This document shows positions 1 to 9,000 of a stretch of 17,281 nucleotides of DNA, piece after piece. The stretch is taken from the NCBI GenBank assembly GCA_007133745.1, contig SLMC01000247.1, forward strand, positions 1 to 17,281, read 5' to 3'. Position numbers and translations under genes: made by a program. Under the pieces are notes generated by a model. That model was not told the DNA's origin and did no database searches. It saw only the letters and a program-made list of their open reading frames with translations. Each line of letters begins with the position of its first letter. The first letter of the stretch is position 1. Source of the stretch: Kiritimatiellia bacterium. Its GTDB lineage: Bacteria; Verrucomicrobiota; Kiritimatiellia; UBA8416; SLMC01.

Positions 1-40
1 ATGAGAACGATCAACCCTGCCGTCCAGTTCTAGCTTTCCC

Positions 41-72
41 CACACACTCCCACACCCACACACTCACATACA
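41..72. repeat. CA-rich imperfect direct repeat
   Basis: CACACACTC occurs at 41-49 and again at 57-65, giving two imperfect 16-base units of almost pure C and A. It lies before the terminator-like hairpin and outside any convincing gene. Such a pyrimidine/A-rich tract could be a simple-sequence repeat or an unstructured RNA stretch; no function is visible. Confidence 0.5.
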
Positions 73-130
73 AGGATTCTCAATGCCCATCGTCAGATTC
101 GGTCCCAAACGGCGTTATCTAAGCGCCATT

Positions 131-151
131 CGGAGCGCACTCCGCTTTTTT
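131..151 (+). terminator. Probable intrinsic terminator of an upstream gene
   Basis: CGGAG (131-135) pairs with CTCCG (140-144) around a CGCA loop and is followed by C and six T (146-151). The stem is short (5 bp) but G/C-rich, and the T run lies only on the plus strand. It would separate a gene to the left from the operon starting at 326. It lies upstream of the promoter-like element at 223-251, which is the expected order. Confidence 0.5.
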
Positions 152-222
152 CGCTTCAACGCATCTGTTTCCCTGCTTGGACGAAATTCCGTTATGCTCT
201 CCCATTAAATTCATTTAGCCTA

Positions 223-251
223 TTGACAATCTCTTTTCAAGCTGTTATGGC
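223..251 (+). promoter_or_regulatory. Probable sigma70-type promoter of the operon
   Basis: A perfect TTGACA (223-228) is followed by 17 bases and TATGGC (246-251), which matches the first three bases of TATAAT. The -10 box is preceded by TG plus one base (243-245), an extended -10 signature that can offset a weak box. Transcription would begin near 258, giving a leader of about 68 bases before the GTG at 326. This spacing also argues against the TTG at 275 as the translation start, since that leader would be only about 17 bases long. Confidence 0.5.
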
Positions 252-325
252 TTGCCAGACATACTAATGCAACCTTGTTGAATTTCGCGGATTCGCGTGC
301 AATCCGCATATTGTCGGGAGTGTTT

Positions 326-2542
326 GTGGCGGCTTTTTTCGCAAACCCTTTAATGTTGCTGGCTGTTCTGGCGGCCAGCCTGCCCTGGATCATCGAATGG
401 CTGTTCCGGCGCCGTAAACGCCAGGTGGATCTGCCAACGCTTCGTTTCCTGTTGCGCAACAAGGAACAGGAAAACATCAAGCGACAGGACCGCATTCTCC
501 TGATTGTCAGAACCATCCTTCTCATTCTTCTCGCCTTGGCGCTCGCGCGGCCGCAAATGAGGCGCGGCATGATGGGAGGCGGCAAGCGCCGGCATCTGGT
601 GATCGCGCTCGACGCCACAGCCAGCATGCACCAGCAGGTCGGGGTCACCACCGCCTTCGGGGTGGCTCAACGACGGGCGGCCGGCCTGATCCGCGGAGTC
701 GAAGGCGACGCGCTGATCACCGTTCTCCAGCTCGGCGCCCGGGCCGACGGCGTTATCGAGATGGAAACCGACACCCACACGGCGGCGGCACAAGTGGATT
801 CCATGCGCGCCACGCTCGGCGCCGCGCCCGCCACCGACGCGTTGCGCTGGATCAAGGACTATTTCGACCGCACGCGGGAAGAAGAGGCCGAAATCTACTT
901 TTTCTCAGACTTCCAGCAATACACATGGGCGCGGCCCGGCGGGCTTGCCGCCGAAACCACGCAGCACCTGCGCGATCTGGCCGCCAAAAACGACATCTAC
1001 ATGGTGGATGTCGGCAGCCAGCACGAATTCAACTACATCGTTACCGACCTGCGCCCGACCGAACAGGTGCTCTCCACCGGCCTGCCGGTCACCTTCCAGG
1101 CCAGGGTCGAAACATGGGGAACTCCGCCTGCCGATGCCAATCCATCCATCTCCCTGGTGGTTAACGGAAAACAGCAAGCCGTCCGCTATTTCACGCCCGG
1201 CGAGAACGCCGCCGTCGTCAACTTCGACTACCAATTCTCGCAGGTGGGCGAAAATCTCGTGGAAGTCGTGGTCGATGGCGACCAGCACCTGATCGACAAC
1301 CAGCGCGCCTACCTTTGCACGGTTCCCGACTATTTCCCCATTCTGATTATCGACGAAACCGCGGCCTTTACCATAGCTGTCCCCGGCATGCCGGACGACG
1401 CCGCCCAGGAAACAGAAGACCCGCTCGGCATGGAAAGCGTCTATCTGGCCAGAGCCATCGCCCCGCCGACCCATCCGGCCATGGAAAAAATCACGCGCTT
1501 TTCAGCCAAAGCCGTTCACCCGTCCGCCCTGCGATTCGAAAATCTAGACAACTATCCGGTCGTCATCGTCACGCAACTGGCCTCTCTCGACGAACGAACC
1601 GCCACGCGCCTGGAACAATTCGCAACCGATGGCGGCGCCCTCTGGTTCTTTCTCGGCCCCGACATCAACGCCTACGACTACAACCGATTTTTCCACAAGG
1701 ACGGCGCCGGCCCGCTGCCCGCAAAAATTCTGGACCGCCGGATTCTCGCCCGCACAGCCGACCGCGACGACGAACGCCCCTTTGTCTCTTTCGGAGGATC
1801 CACCCACCCCGCGCTGTACGCCCTGGCCGCCAGCGAAGCGCGCGACGCGCGCTTTCTGGGCACGTACAACCTTGAAACCCCTGCAGCATCGCGCGTAGCC
1901 CTTGCGCTTTCGGACCAAACGCCGTTTCTCATTGAAAAGGAACACGGACGCGGACGCGTCATGCTCGCCAATACCACCGCCAGCGTCAACTGGACCTATC
2001 TGCCGGCCGTCATCGAATACCCGATTCTGATCCAGGACATGCTGCGCTATCTGGTCGGCAATCCGGACAGGGACGTCAACCTCGATGTCGGCGATGTTTT
2101 CGAACAAACGGTCTATGTCAGCGCCCAGCACCTCATCGTCCAGCTCCCCAACGGTCAGCGAACCCGCCTGACCCCCCAAAGCCGGGAAGGCGATACCGAA
2201 GCCTGGTTTGTCCGCTTCGACCAGACGGATCAACAAGGCGTTTACAGTTTTGTCGATACCATGCCGGGCGTCGTGCCCAGAACCCGTTTCATCGTCAATC
2301 AACGGTCCGAGGAAGGCGACCTCAGCCGCATGTCCGAGGCCGAATTCAGAAGCGCGTTCGGCCGCGGCCATCACACGTGGGTCAGCCCCGACATTCCCGT
2401 CGAGGATCTGGCGGCTAAACTCCATTCCATCACGGAGTTTGCGCAGTGGATCCTTTGGATTTTGCTAATCGTATTGGGCGCCGAGGCCTATCTGGCCATG
2501 CGCTACGGACGCCGCAGAGCGAGGAGAACCAGAACGGCATGA
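326..2542 (+). CDS. BatA-type membrane protein with VWA domain (738 aa)
   Basis: The N-terminus has the BatA (aerotolerance regulator N-terminal) pattern: F-x-N-P at residues 5-8 in a first membrane segment (about 8-27), an RRRKR turn (28-32), a second segment (about 57-74) ending A-R-P, then a VWA domain. Its metal site reads D96-A-T-A-S100, with Thr where the consensus DxSxS has Ser, and D195 lies in FFSDFQ. A long extracytoplasmic part follows, and a final membrane segment near 705-727 ends in a very basic tail. GTG at 326 is preferred because GGGAG (316-320) lies 5 bases upstream and it gives the family's usual short N-terminus; the frame extends back to a TTG at 275 with no such site. 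It overlaps the next gene by ATGA. In this family the VWA part is a protein-interaction partner of MoxR ATPases; the target is unknown. Confidence 0.85.
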   Translation: MAAFFANPLMLLAVLAASLPWIIEWLFRRRKRQVDLPTLRFLLRNKEQENIKRQDRILLIVRTILLILLALALARPQMRRGMMGGGKRRHLVIALDATASMHQQVGVTTAFGVAQRRAAGLIRGVEGDALITVLQLGARADGVIEMETDTHTAAAQVDSMRATLGAAPATDALRWIKDYFDRTREEEAEIYFFSDFQQYTWARPGGLAAETTQHLRDLAAKNDIYMVDVGSQHEFNYIVTDLRPTEQVLSTGLPVTFQARVETWGTPPADANPSISLVVNGKQQAVRYFTPGENAAVVNFDYQFSQVGENLVEVVVDGDQHLIDNQRAYLCTVPDYFPILIIDETAAFTIAVPGMPDDAAQETEDPLGMESVYLARAIAPPTHPAMEKITRFSAKAVHPSALRFENLDNYPVVIVTQLASLDERTATRLEQFATDGGALWFFLGPDINAYDYNRFFHKDGAGPLPAKILDRRILARTADRDDERPFVSFGGSTHPALYALAASEARDARFLGTYNLETPAASRVALALSDQTPFLIEKEHGRGRVMLANTTASVNWTYLPAVIEYPILIQDMLRYLVGNPDRDVNLDVGDVFEQTVYVSAQHLIVQLPNGQRTRLTPQSREGDTEAWFVRFDQTDQQGVYSFVDTMPGVVPRTRFIVNQRSEEGDLSRMSEAEFRSAFGRGHHTWVSPDIPVEDLAAKLHSITEFAQWILWILLIVLGAEAYLAMRYGRRRARRTRTA

Positions 2543-4887
2543 AGCCTACAATGCTAACCAGCGAAGCGTTTATCCTGTTCCTGATTGTCGTCGGGATCGG
2601 GCTGCTGTTCGTGTACGCGAATTTCTACCGCAGAGAAGCCCTGCAGGCCCGCCGCCTGACCCCGACCCAAAAACGCTATCTTTGGATTCTTCGCATTCTG
2701 GTCGTCATCCTGGCCATTCTGGCCCTGGCCCGCCCGGCAGTCACCCTCGTCCACACCACCCGCCGGCTTCCGGCCGTCGCCTTCGTCGTGGACGAATCCA
2801 TTAGCATGGAATTTCCGGACACGCTTGACAATCCGCTTGTTCAATCGGCTCCGAGAGACCAGCGCAGCCGTTATGACACGGCGCAGAACGTCGTGCACAC
2901 CCTTCAAAACCCGCTGACCCTCACGCATCGGGTGAGAATCTTCACTTTTTCCGACATGCTGGCGCTGCTTCGCGAATTGCCGCACCGCGAAAGCCGCCGG
3001 GAGGCCGCCTTGAGCCGCGACGACATCTTCGCCAACGCGCGCGTCCCCACCGGCGAATACTCCAATGTCGGCGACGCCCTCGCCGATACGCTTCGCAACA
3101 TGTCGGAAGACAAGATTTCCGGCATCATTCTCTTGACCGACGGACGGCAGACCGGCGGCATGGCCATCGACATGGCCAGCGTCCAGGCCGAGCGGGCAGG
3201 CGTTCCCGTCCATACCGTCGTCTTCGGCACGGAACATCCGCTGCGCGACCTGAGCATCGACGAAGTGCTGGTCGACCCCGAAGGCAGCCTGGGCGACGTG
3301 CTGATATTCGATGTCAAAATCAACAACCAGATCCAGGATCAATTGACCACCACCCTGGTTCTGGAAGAGGAAGGCGAACAGGTCGCCAGCCGCCGCGTCA
3401 CGCTCAGGCGCGGAGAAAACCGCATCCCCATCGCCACAGTCCCGGAAACGGAAGGCGTGCGCGAGTTCAAGCTCAAGGTTCCCATACAGCCCGACGAAGT
3501 CAACACGGAAAACAACGAATACACCGTCCATGTCAAAATCGTTCGCCGCTCCCTGCGCATTATCATGATCGCCGGCGAGCCGACGCGCGAATACTTCTAC
3601 CTCGTCCCCGCCCTGCTGCGCGATCCGGTCGTCGAACTGTCCTGCTGGCTGCAAAACGCCGACGTGGACTACGTCCAGCAAGGCAACGCCACGCTGCGGC
3701 GGCTCCCCGAGGATTTGGCCGATTGGCAGCGCTACGACGTAGCCATCCTCTTCGATGCCGACCCCAACAAGCTTTCCACCCAGCAAATTACCGGCATCGA
3801 CGACATGGTGCGACGGGGCGGCGGCCTGCTGATCATCGGCGGACGCAACCACGGCATGGCCAAGTTCATCCAGGTGCATGCCGTTCGCATGCGCAACCTG
3901 CTCCCCGTCGATATCGACCGCAATCTCATGCCCAACTATTTCGAAACGTTCGAGCGCGAAATCGAGGTGCAACGCACGCCGATCGGACGGGATCACCCGA
4001 TCATGCTCGCGTCAAGCCATTCCGAGGAAAACGAAAAAATCTGGAAAACCTTTCCGACTTTCTTCTGGCATCATCCCGCCCAGCGCGCCAAGCCCGAAGC
4101 CGTCACCCTGCTCGAAACCCGCGACGGCGGCGAAGGCGGCTTGTCATCCGGCGGCACGCCCCTGATGGTCATCCAGCGCTATGGCGAAGGCGCCGTCCTC
4201 TATTCCGGACTGAACAGCCTGTGGCGCTGGCGGTTCCCCTACGAAAGCTTCGACTACGACCGGCTCTGGACGCGCGCTATCCGCTATCTCGGCGAAACCC
4301 GCCTTAAGGGGTCGCAGCAGCAAGTTTCGCTCGATACCGACCGCACCACCTATTCGCCAGGCGAAAACGTAAAGATCCGTCTGCGCGTCCTCGATCCCGC
4401 TCTCATGGCCCAACTGCGCGGCGTTCCCATCTTCGCCTCGGTCACGACCCCGCAGCAGGACGAGCAAATGGTGCCGCTCCAGCCCGATCCCGGCGGACGC
4501 ATGCTCTACACCGGCGACTACCGCGCGCGCCGCGTCGGCAGCACCGTCGTGCGCTGCTCCCAGGCCGCGCCCGGCGGCGATTCCGATGCCCGACCGCTCT
4601 TCGATGTTCAGCACGCCTTCCGGGTCCACATGCAGTCGCTCGAGCATCGCGACACCAGCGCCAATCTCGACGCCATGCGCGATCTGTCCGAACACACGGG
4701 CGGCAAGTATTTCGACTACCGCAACATGCAGGAAATCCAATCGCTCGTGGACGAAATTCCGACGGACTACCAACTGCTCCGGCGCTCCGTCATGGTCGAA
4801 CTGTGGGACGGGATCGGATTCCTGTTCCTCTTCCTGCTCCTGATCGGAGCCGAATGGTCGTTGAGAAAATGGTGGGGGTTGCTATGA
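2539..4887 (+). CDS. Membrane VWA-domain protein with C-terminal amidotransferase-like region (782 aa)
   Basis: Two membrane segments (about 10-26 and 48-64, the second ending A-R-P like the BatA protein) lead into a VWA domain with an intact metal site, D85-E-S-I-S89, and T-D-G at 200-202. A beta-rich stretch follows (about 235-340), then a region opening R-I-I-M-I-A-G-E-P and containing a GGGLLIIGG core, like the glutamine-amidotransferase-like folds found in planctomycete VWA proteins. No catalytic Cys triad is evident, so enzyme activity is unlikely. The last membrane segment (about 755-773) is followed by a few basic residues. The start ATG overlaps the previous stop (ATGA, 2539-2542), with GAGGAG at 2521-2526, so translation is probably coupled. 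It is likely the second VWA partner (BatB-like role) of the MoxR system; that role is inferred from context. Confidence 0.85.
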   Translation: MKPTMLTSEAFILFLIVVGIGLLFVYANFYRREALQARRLTPTQKRYLWILRILVVILAILALARPAVTLVHTTRRLPAVAFVVDESISMEFPDTLDNPLVQSAPRDQRSRYDTAQNVVHTLQNPLTLTHRVRIFTFSDMLALLRELPHRESRREAALSRDDIFANARVPTGEYSNVGDALADTLRNMSEDKISGIILLTDGRQTGGMAIDMASVQAERAGVPVHTVVFGTEHPLRDLSIDEVLVDPEGSLGDVLIFDVKINNQIQDQLTTTLVLEEEGEQVASRRVTLRRGENRIPIATVPETEGVREFKLKVPIQPDEVNTENNEYTVHVKIVRRSLRIIMIAGEPTREYFYLVPALLRDPVVELSCWLQNADVDYVQQGNATLRRLPEDLADWQRYDVAILFDADPNKLSTQQITGIDDMVRRGGGLLIIGGRNHGMAKFIQVHAVRMRNLLPVDIDRNLMPNYFETFEREIEVQRTPIGRDHPIMLASSHSEENEKIWKTFPTFFWHHPAQRAKPEAVTLLETRDGGEGGLSSGGTPLMVIQRYGEGAVLYSGLNSLWRWRFPYESFDYDRLWTRAIRYLGETRLKGSQQQVSLDTDRTTYSPGENVKIRLRVLDPALMAQLRGVPIFASVTTPQQDEQMVPLQPDPGGRMLYTGDYRARRVGSTVVRCSQAAPGGDSDARPLFDVQHAFRVHMQSLEHRDTSANLDAMRDLSEHTGGKYFDYRNMQEIQSLVDEIPTDYQLLRRSVMVELWDGIGFLFLFLLLIGAEWSLRKWWGLL

Positions 4888-6077
4888 GGACGCACAAAGC
4901 CTGTTCCCTGGGCAAAATACTGCTGGCCGCATGGCTCGTCGCTTCGCTGGCCAGCCCTGGCCCGGCGGACGATAAGAAAGAGGAAACGACGGAAGCCAAG
5001 CGGGCCGACCAAGTCGCCGATGAACTCATGAGAAAAAAGGCCCTCGAAAAAGGCCCGGCCTTTCCCGGCGAAGACCCCGCATTCCTCGTGCTTCCCAGGG
5101 CGACCGAGCGCACCGCCATAGCCGACGAACTCCTTACCGACGACGTCAGAATCATGATCGACCGGGCCCTGACCTATCTCGTGCAAGCCCAGGATGCCGA
5201 CGGCGGATGGTCGGACAAGGATTTCCAATCGAATACCGGCGTCGCCTCGCTCTGCATTCTGGCGTTCATGTCCGACGGCAGCCGTCCCCGCATCGGCAAA
5301 TACGGACGGCAAATCGATCGCGGCGTGGAATTCCTGCTCCGCAACGTCCAGTCCAGCGGCGTCATCGTGGGCAAAGGCGCCAATCCTTACGGTCCCATGT
5401 ACGAGCACATGCTCTCCACGCTGACCCTGCTTCTGGCTTTCGGCGATATGCCATGGGAAACGGAGCCCCGCAGCGTCATCGGACGCGCCGTCGAAGTGCT
5501 GCAACAAAGCCAAAAGCTGGATGGCGGCTGGCGCTACCAGTATTCCTCCGAAGGACAAAGCGACGTTTCCGTAACCGCCAACGCGCTGTGGGTTCTGCGC
5601 ACAGCCAAGAAATCCGGATTCACGGTTTCCCAGGAGGTCATCAACAAAGGCGTTAAATTCGTCGAAAACTGCGCCCTGCCGGACGGCACCTTCCGCTACC
5701 GCTACTGGGGGCTGCATTCGAATCCCAGCATGGGCGGAACGGGCATCATCGCGCTGGCCAACGCGGGCAATCTCGACCATATCCTGATCCCGCCGGCCCG
5801 CGACCGCATCGCCTACGACTATCAGCGCTACACAGTGCAGGATATTCTGGATCGCGAATACTTCGTTTACGGCATTTTTTACGCCAGCCTGGCCATGTAC
5901 GCGTCCGGCGACGCCTACTTCATTCCATGGTACCGAAAAATGACCGAAATCCTGAACGCATCCCGTAGAAAGGACGGCGAGTTCGCCGATCACAGAGACA
6001 ATACCGTCTACGTGACCGCTATGGCCGCCATCGCGCTGCAGGCGCCGTTCGGCTATCTGCCCATCTACGAGCGATAG
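4884..6077 (+). CDS. Secreted squalene-cyclase/prenyltransferase-repeat protein (397 aa)
   Basis: The N-terminus is a signal peptide (basic residues 2-11, hydrophobic 12-24, Ala/Pro-rich end before an acidic-basic stretch from 29). From about 93 onward there are alpha-toroid repeats: Q-D-A-D-G-G-W at 103-109, Q-K-L-D-G-G-W at 210-216, P-D-G-T-F at 266-270, and a weaker K-D-G-E-F at 363-367. Each is followed by a short-residue helix such as T-G-V-A-S-L or S-V-T-A-N-A-L. The family includes squalene-hopene cyclases (about 630 aa, DxDD acid) and protein prenyltransferase beta subunits (zinc Asp-Cys-His). I see no DxDD and no clear zinc triad, and the protein is short, so a structural or binding role outside the membrane seems more likely than terpene cyclisation. 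ATGA overlap with the preceding gene; GGGGG (4874-4878) acts as a weak ribosome site. Confidence 0.8.
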   Translation: MRTHKACSLGKILLAAWLVASLASPGPADDKKEETTEAKRADQVADELMRKKALEKGPAFPGEDPAFLVLPRATERTAIADELLTDDVRIMIDRALTYLVQAQDADGGWSDKDFQSNTGVASLCILAFMSDGSRPRIGKYGRQIDRGVEFLLRNVQSSGVIVGKGANPYGPMYEHMLSTLTLLLAFGDMPWETEPRSVIGRAVEVLQQSQKLDGGWRYQYSSEGQSDVSVTANALWVLRTAKKSGFTVSQEVINKGVKFVENCALPDGTFRYRYWGLHSNPSMGGTGIIALANAGNLDHILIPPARDRIAYDYQRYTVQDILDREYFVYGIFYASLAMYASGDAYFIPWYRKMTEILNASRRKDGEFADHRDNTVYVTAMAAIALQAPFGYLPIYER

Positions 6078-6086
6078 GAGATATTT

Positions 6087-9000
6087 ATGGACATCAAACA
6101 GATCAACCGGCTCTGCCTGGCTTTCCAGGCCAAACTCAAAGCCGCGCTTCTCCGTGTGGGCATCGCCCGCTTGGTCATTCTCGGACTCGCATTGCTGCCC
6201 CTGTTCCTTTTCCTCGACTGGTGGGTCCACTTCAGGACGGTCTGGCGGCTTGCCAACCTCCTGATCTATCTCGGCCTGCTTGGCGCCACCGCCTGGTGGA
6301 CGCTCGTCAAGCCCCTGTCGCGCCACTGGGCCAAGAAGGAAACGCTCAACTATATCGATTCCGTCATGCCTGCGGAACAAGCCATGCTGCTCGACCTTTA
6401 CGAACTCATGGAAGGGCAAGACATTCAGGAAACCCAAACACCCGTCGGCAAAGATCTCGCCGACAATTCCATTCAAGGCATTGCGCCCATCGCCGAACAG
6501 GCCCGAAAGGCCGAAACCATCGAAAAGAACCGTGTACGGCAATGGACCAAGTGGATGGGCATGACCGCCCTGGCCTTCGTCCTGCTCTGCCTGCCCCTGC
6601 CCCGTCATGCCGCCATCGGGCTGATTCGATTCTTCAACCCCTTTACCAGCCTGCGCTGGCCGCACCGTACCACCATTGTCGTGGAAGAGCCCGAACGGGG
6701 CTGGACCATTCCCGCGCTGGAATCTCTCCCCGTTCAGGGCCTGGTCTCCGGCGTCAAGCCGCCCCAGATCACACTCGCCTACCGCGACGACACCTCCGGA
6801 CACTGGATTCGGGAAAACATCCCCGTTGGCGACGACGACACGTTCAGATATGTCTTTCAGGAAGTTCGAGAACCCGTCCGGTTCTACATTCGCGGCGGCG
6901 ATTACGTCACCGACACCTATCAGGTCGAAATCATTCAACGCCCCTATATTCGCGGCATTACCGCCCATTACGAATACCCGGTCTACGCCGGCATCCCCAA
7001 CCGCTCGCTGCCCAGCGGCCAGCTCAACGGTCTGGAAGGAACCCGCGTACGGCTGGAAATCGAATCCTCGATGGAACTTCAGAAAGCCCTCTTCATCTTC
7101 GAAGAGGACGATCCGGTCGAGATGACCCGGCATAGAGACGGAGAAAAGTTCGAACACCAGCTTTTCCTGGAACGGGAAGGCGCCTACCGCGTCGAACTGT
7201 ACGAAAAGCACGGCTATCGCGAAGTCCGCCCCGAAGTCTACGATATCCGCGTCATTCCGGACATGCGGCCGGAAGTCGAGATTCTGTCGCCGGGCCGCAA
7301 TGTCAGCGCCACTCGCAGAGCGTCCGTCGACATCGCCTTCCGCGCCTCCGACGATTACGGACTCGAACAGGTCCAGTTCCTCTATCAAGCCGAGGGCGAC
7401 GACGAACCCCGCGAACTCGATAACACCATCACCGGCCCCATTCCACAGCGCGGCCAGCAAAGCGAAGCGCGCTTCACGTGGGATCTGAACCAAACCGAAC
7501 AGATCCCGGAATCCGGCATCATACGCTATTTCGTTCGCGCCAAGGATGTCAACCCCACAGGCAAAGGCATAACGGAATCTCAAGCGTTCGAAATCAATCT
7601 CATCCGCCCCAGCGAATTCCATCTGGAATCCATCGAACGGGCGCGCGCTATCGAGGCCGAAGCGCGCATCGCATGGGAAAACCAGCTTCAAGCCTGGCGG
7701 ATCGGAGCTCAATGGGCCGCCAAGGGAACCGGCGACGAAAACGATCCGCTCTGGACCGACATGACCGACAAGCAAAACTCCTCCATTCGCGCCGCTCGGG
7801 CCATGAGCATGCATCTGCGCGACCTGACCGCCAGTTACGAACAGAACGACATGCACCGCGAATTCATGTCGGCCCGACTGAACGACATTATCGCCAATCT
7901 CCAACGCGTTACCGACGATTTCCATCGAGTCATCGACTCGAAAATGCGCGAAGCCCGCCCCCGAACAGCCGACGAAGCGCTGCCGGCCCCCCTGAAAACC
8001 AAGCGCTCCCAGGCCTACGGCGAATTCAAGGACCCGCAAAAATACGCCGTGCTCCATCTGGAGCGGGCCCTCAAGAAACTCTTCGACTGGCTCGATCTGC
8101 AAATCACCTCCGTGCGCACCACCATGCTGCACGAAGAACAGGACGAGATCCTCAAGCTCACCGAGGCTATCGCCCCGCGATTCATCGGCGTCGAAATTCA
8201 GGATCTCGCCGACAGCGATGTCGATCTGCTGCTCACGCTCGGCAGCCGTCAGAAAACCATGTTCGACGTGGAAACCGAACTCGAAAAACAATTGGTCTTC
8301 ATGAAAGCCAATGCCGAACTTCAACGGCGCACCAGCATTCAGGAGCCGCTGGACATCGCCTACAAAATGCTGCGCGACCACCGCGTCAACGACCACCTCG
8401 ACCGCGCCGCCAAGGCCATCGCCAACAGTCAACCCTACCAGATCATCAAGGATCAGCAAGCCGCCTTGCACATTCTGGACATCGTTCGGGGCGGCCTTAT
8501 CCTCGCCGGCCAGAGGGTGGACGAGGACCCCAAAATCACGCTTGCCATGGCCCCCGTCGAAACCCTCGGAGACGTCGTGCGGGTCGAGAAAAAAACACCC
8601 GAAGAAGAAGATTTGCTCGTCGCTTCAGCCGCAGACGACGAGCCCGCCGAACGCATGACCCCGCAGGAAATGCTGGCCGCCCTGCCGATCGGCAGCGACA
8701 AGCTTTCCATGGCCCTCGACCTCGCATGGACCATACAGGACAGCGTTCTGGCCCGCACGAAATACCTGCACGAAAACAGCTCCGAAAAGGAAATGCCGCG
8801 CTATGTAAGCCTGAAACAGTTTATTCTGGCCGATTTCCAGACCGATGCCATCGAAATGGCCGATTTGGCCATCAAGGAAGCCGACGCCCCCGAAGACAAG
8901 CCCGTGCGCGACACGATTGCCGAGGTCAAAACCGAATTCGAGCAATCCCTCAAACTCATTCGCGAACGGCTGATCGCCAATCACACCCAGCACATCCAGT

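Larger units (their letters stand above)
1..325. other. Leader/intergenic region before the VWA-MoxR operon
   Basis: No convincing gene fills this stretch. Reading from base 1, a frame closes at TAG 31-33, and another frame stays open from base 3 to TAA 120-122. Either could be the last codons of a gene lying to the left, but neither can be proven. From left to right the region holds a CA-rich direct repeat (41-72), a hairpin followed by six T (131-151), a promoter-like element (223-251), and the Shine-Dalgarno sequence of the first operon gene (GGGAG, 316-320). The stretch from about 150 to 275 is visibly richer in A/T than the genes, as expected for a control region. Confidence 0.6.

Noticed and set aside
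83..208. 41-codon Arg-rich open frame with AAGGA 6 bases upstream
   Set aside because: The terminator-like hairpin and T run lie inside it, its codon use differs from the neighbouring genes, and no conserved pattern is visible; it is probably non-coding leader sequence.
2554..3996. 480-codon open frame on the minus strand
   Set aside because: Shadow of the second VWA gene, whose plus-strand frame has membrane segments and a VWA metal site.
4767..8471. 1234-codon open frame on the minus strand
   Set aside because: It lies exactly opposite two well-supported genes. Sense codons ending in C/G and the rarity of TTA, CTA and TCA leave the opposite frame free of stops; its translation is Val/Gly/Asp/Phe-rich without any family pattern.
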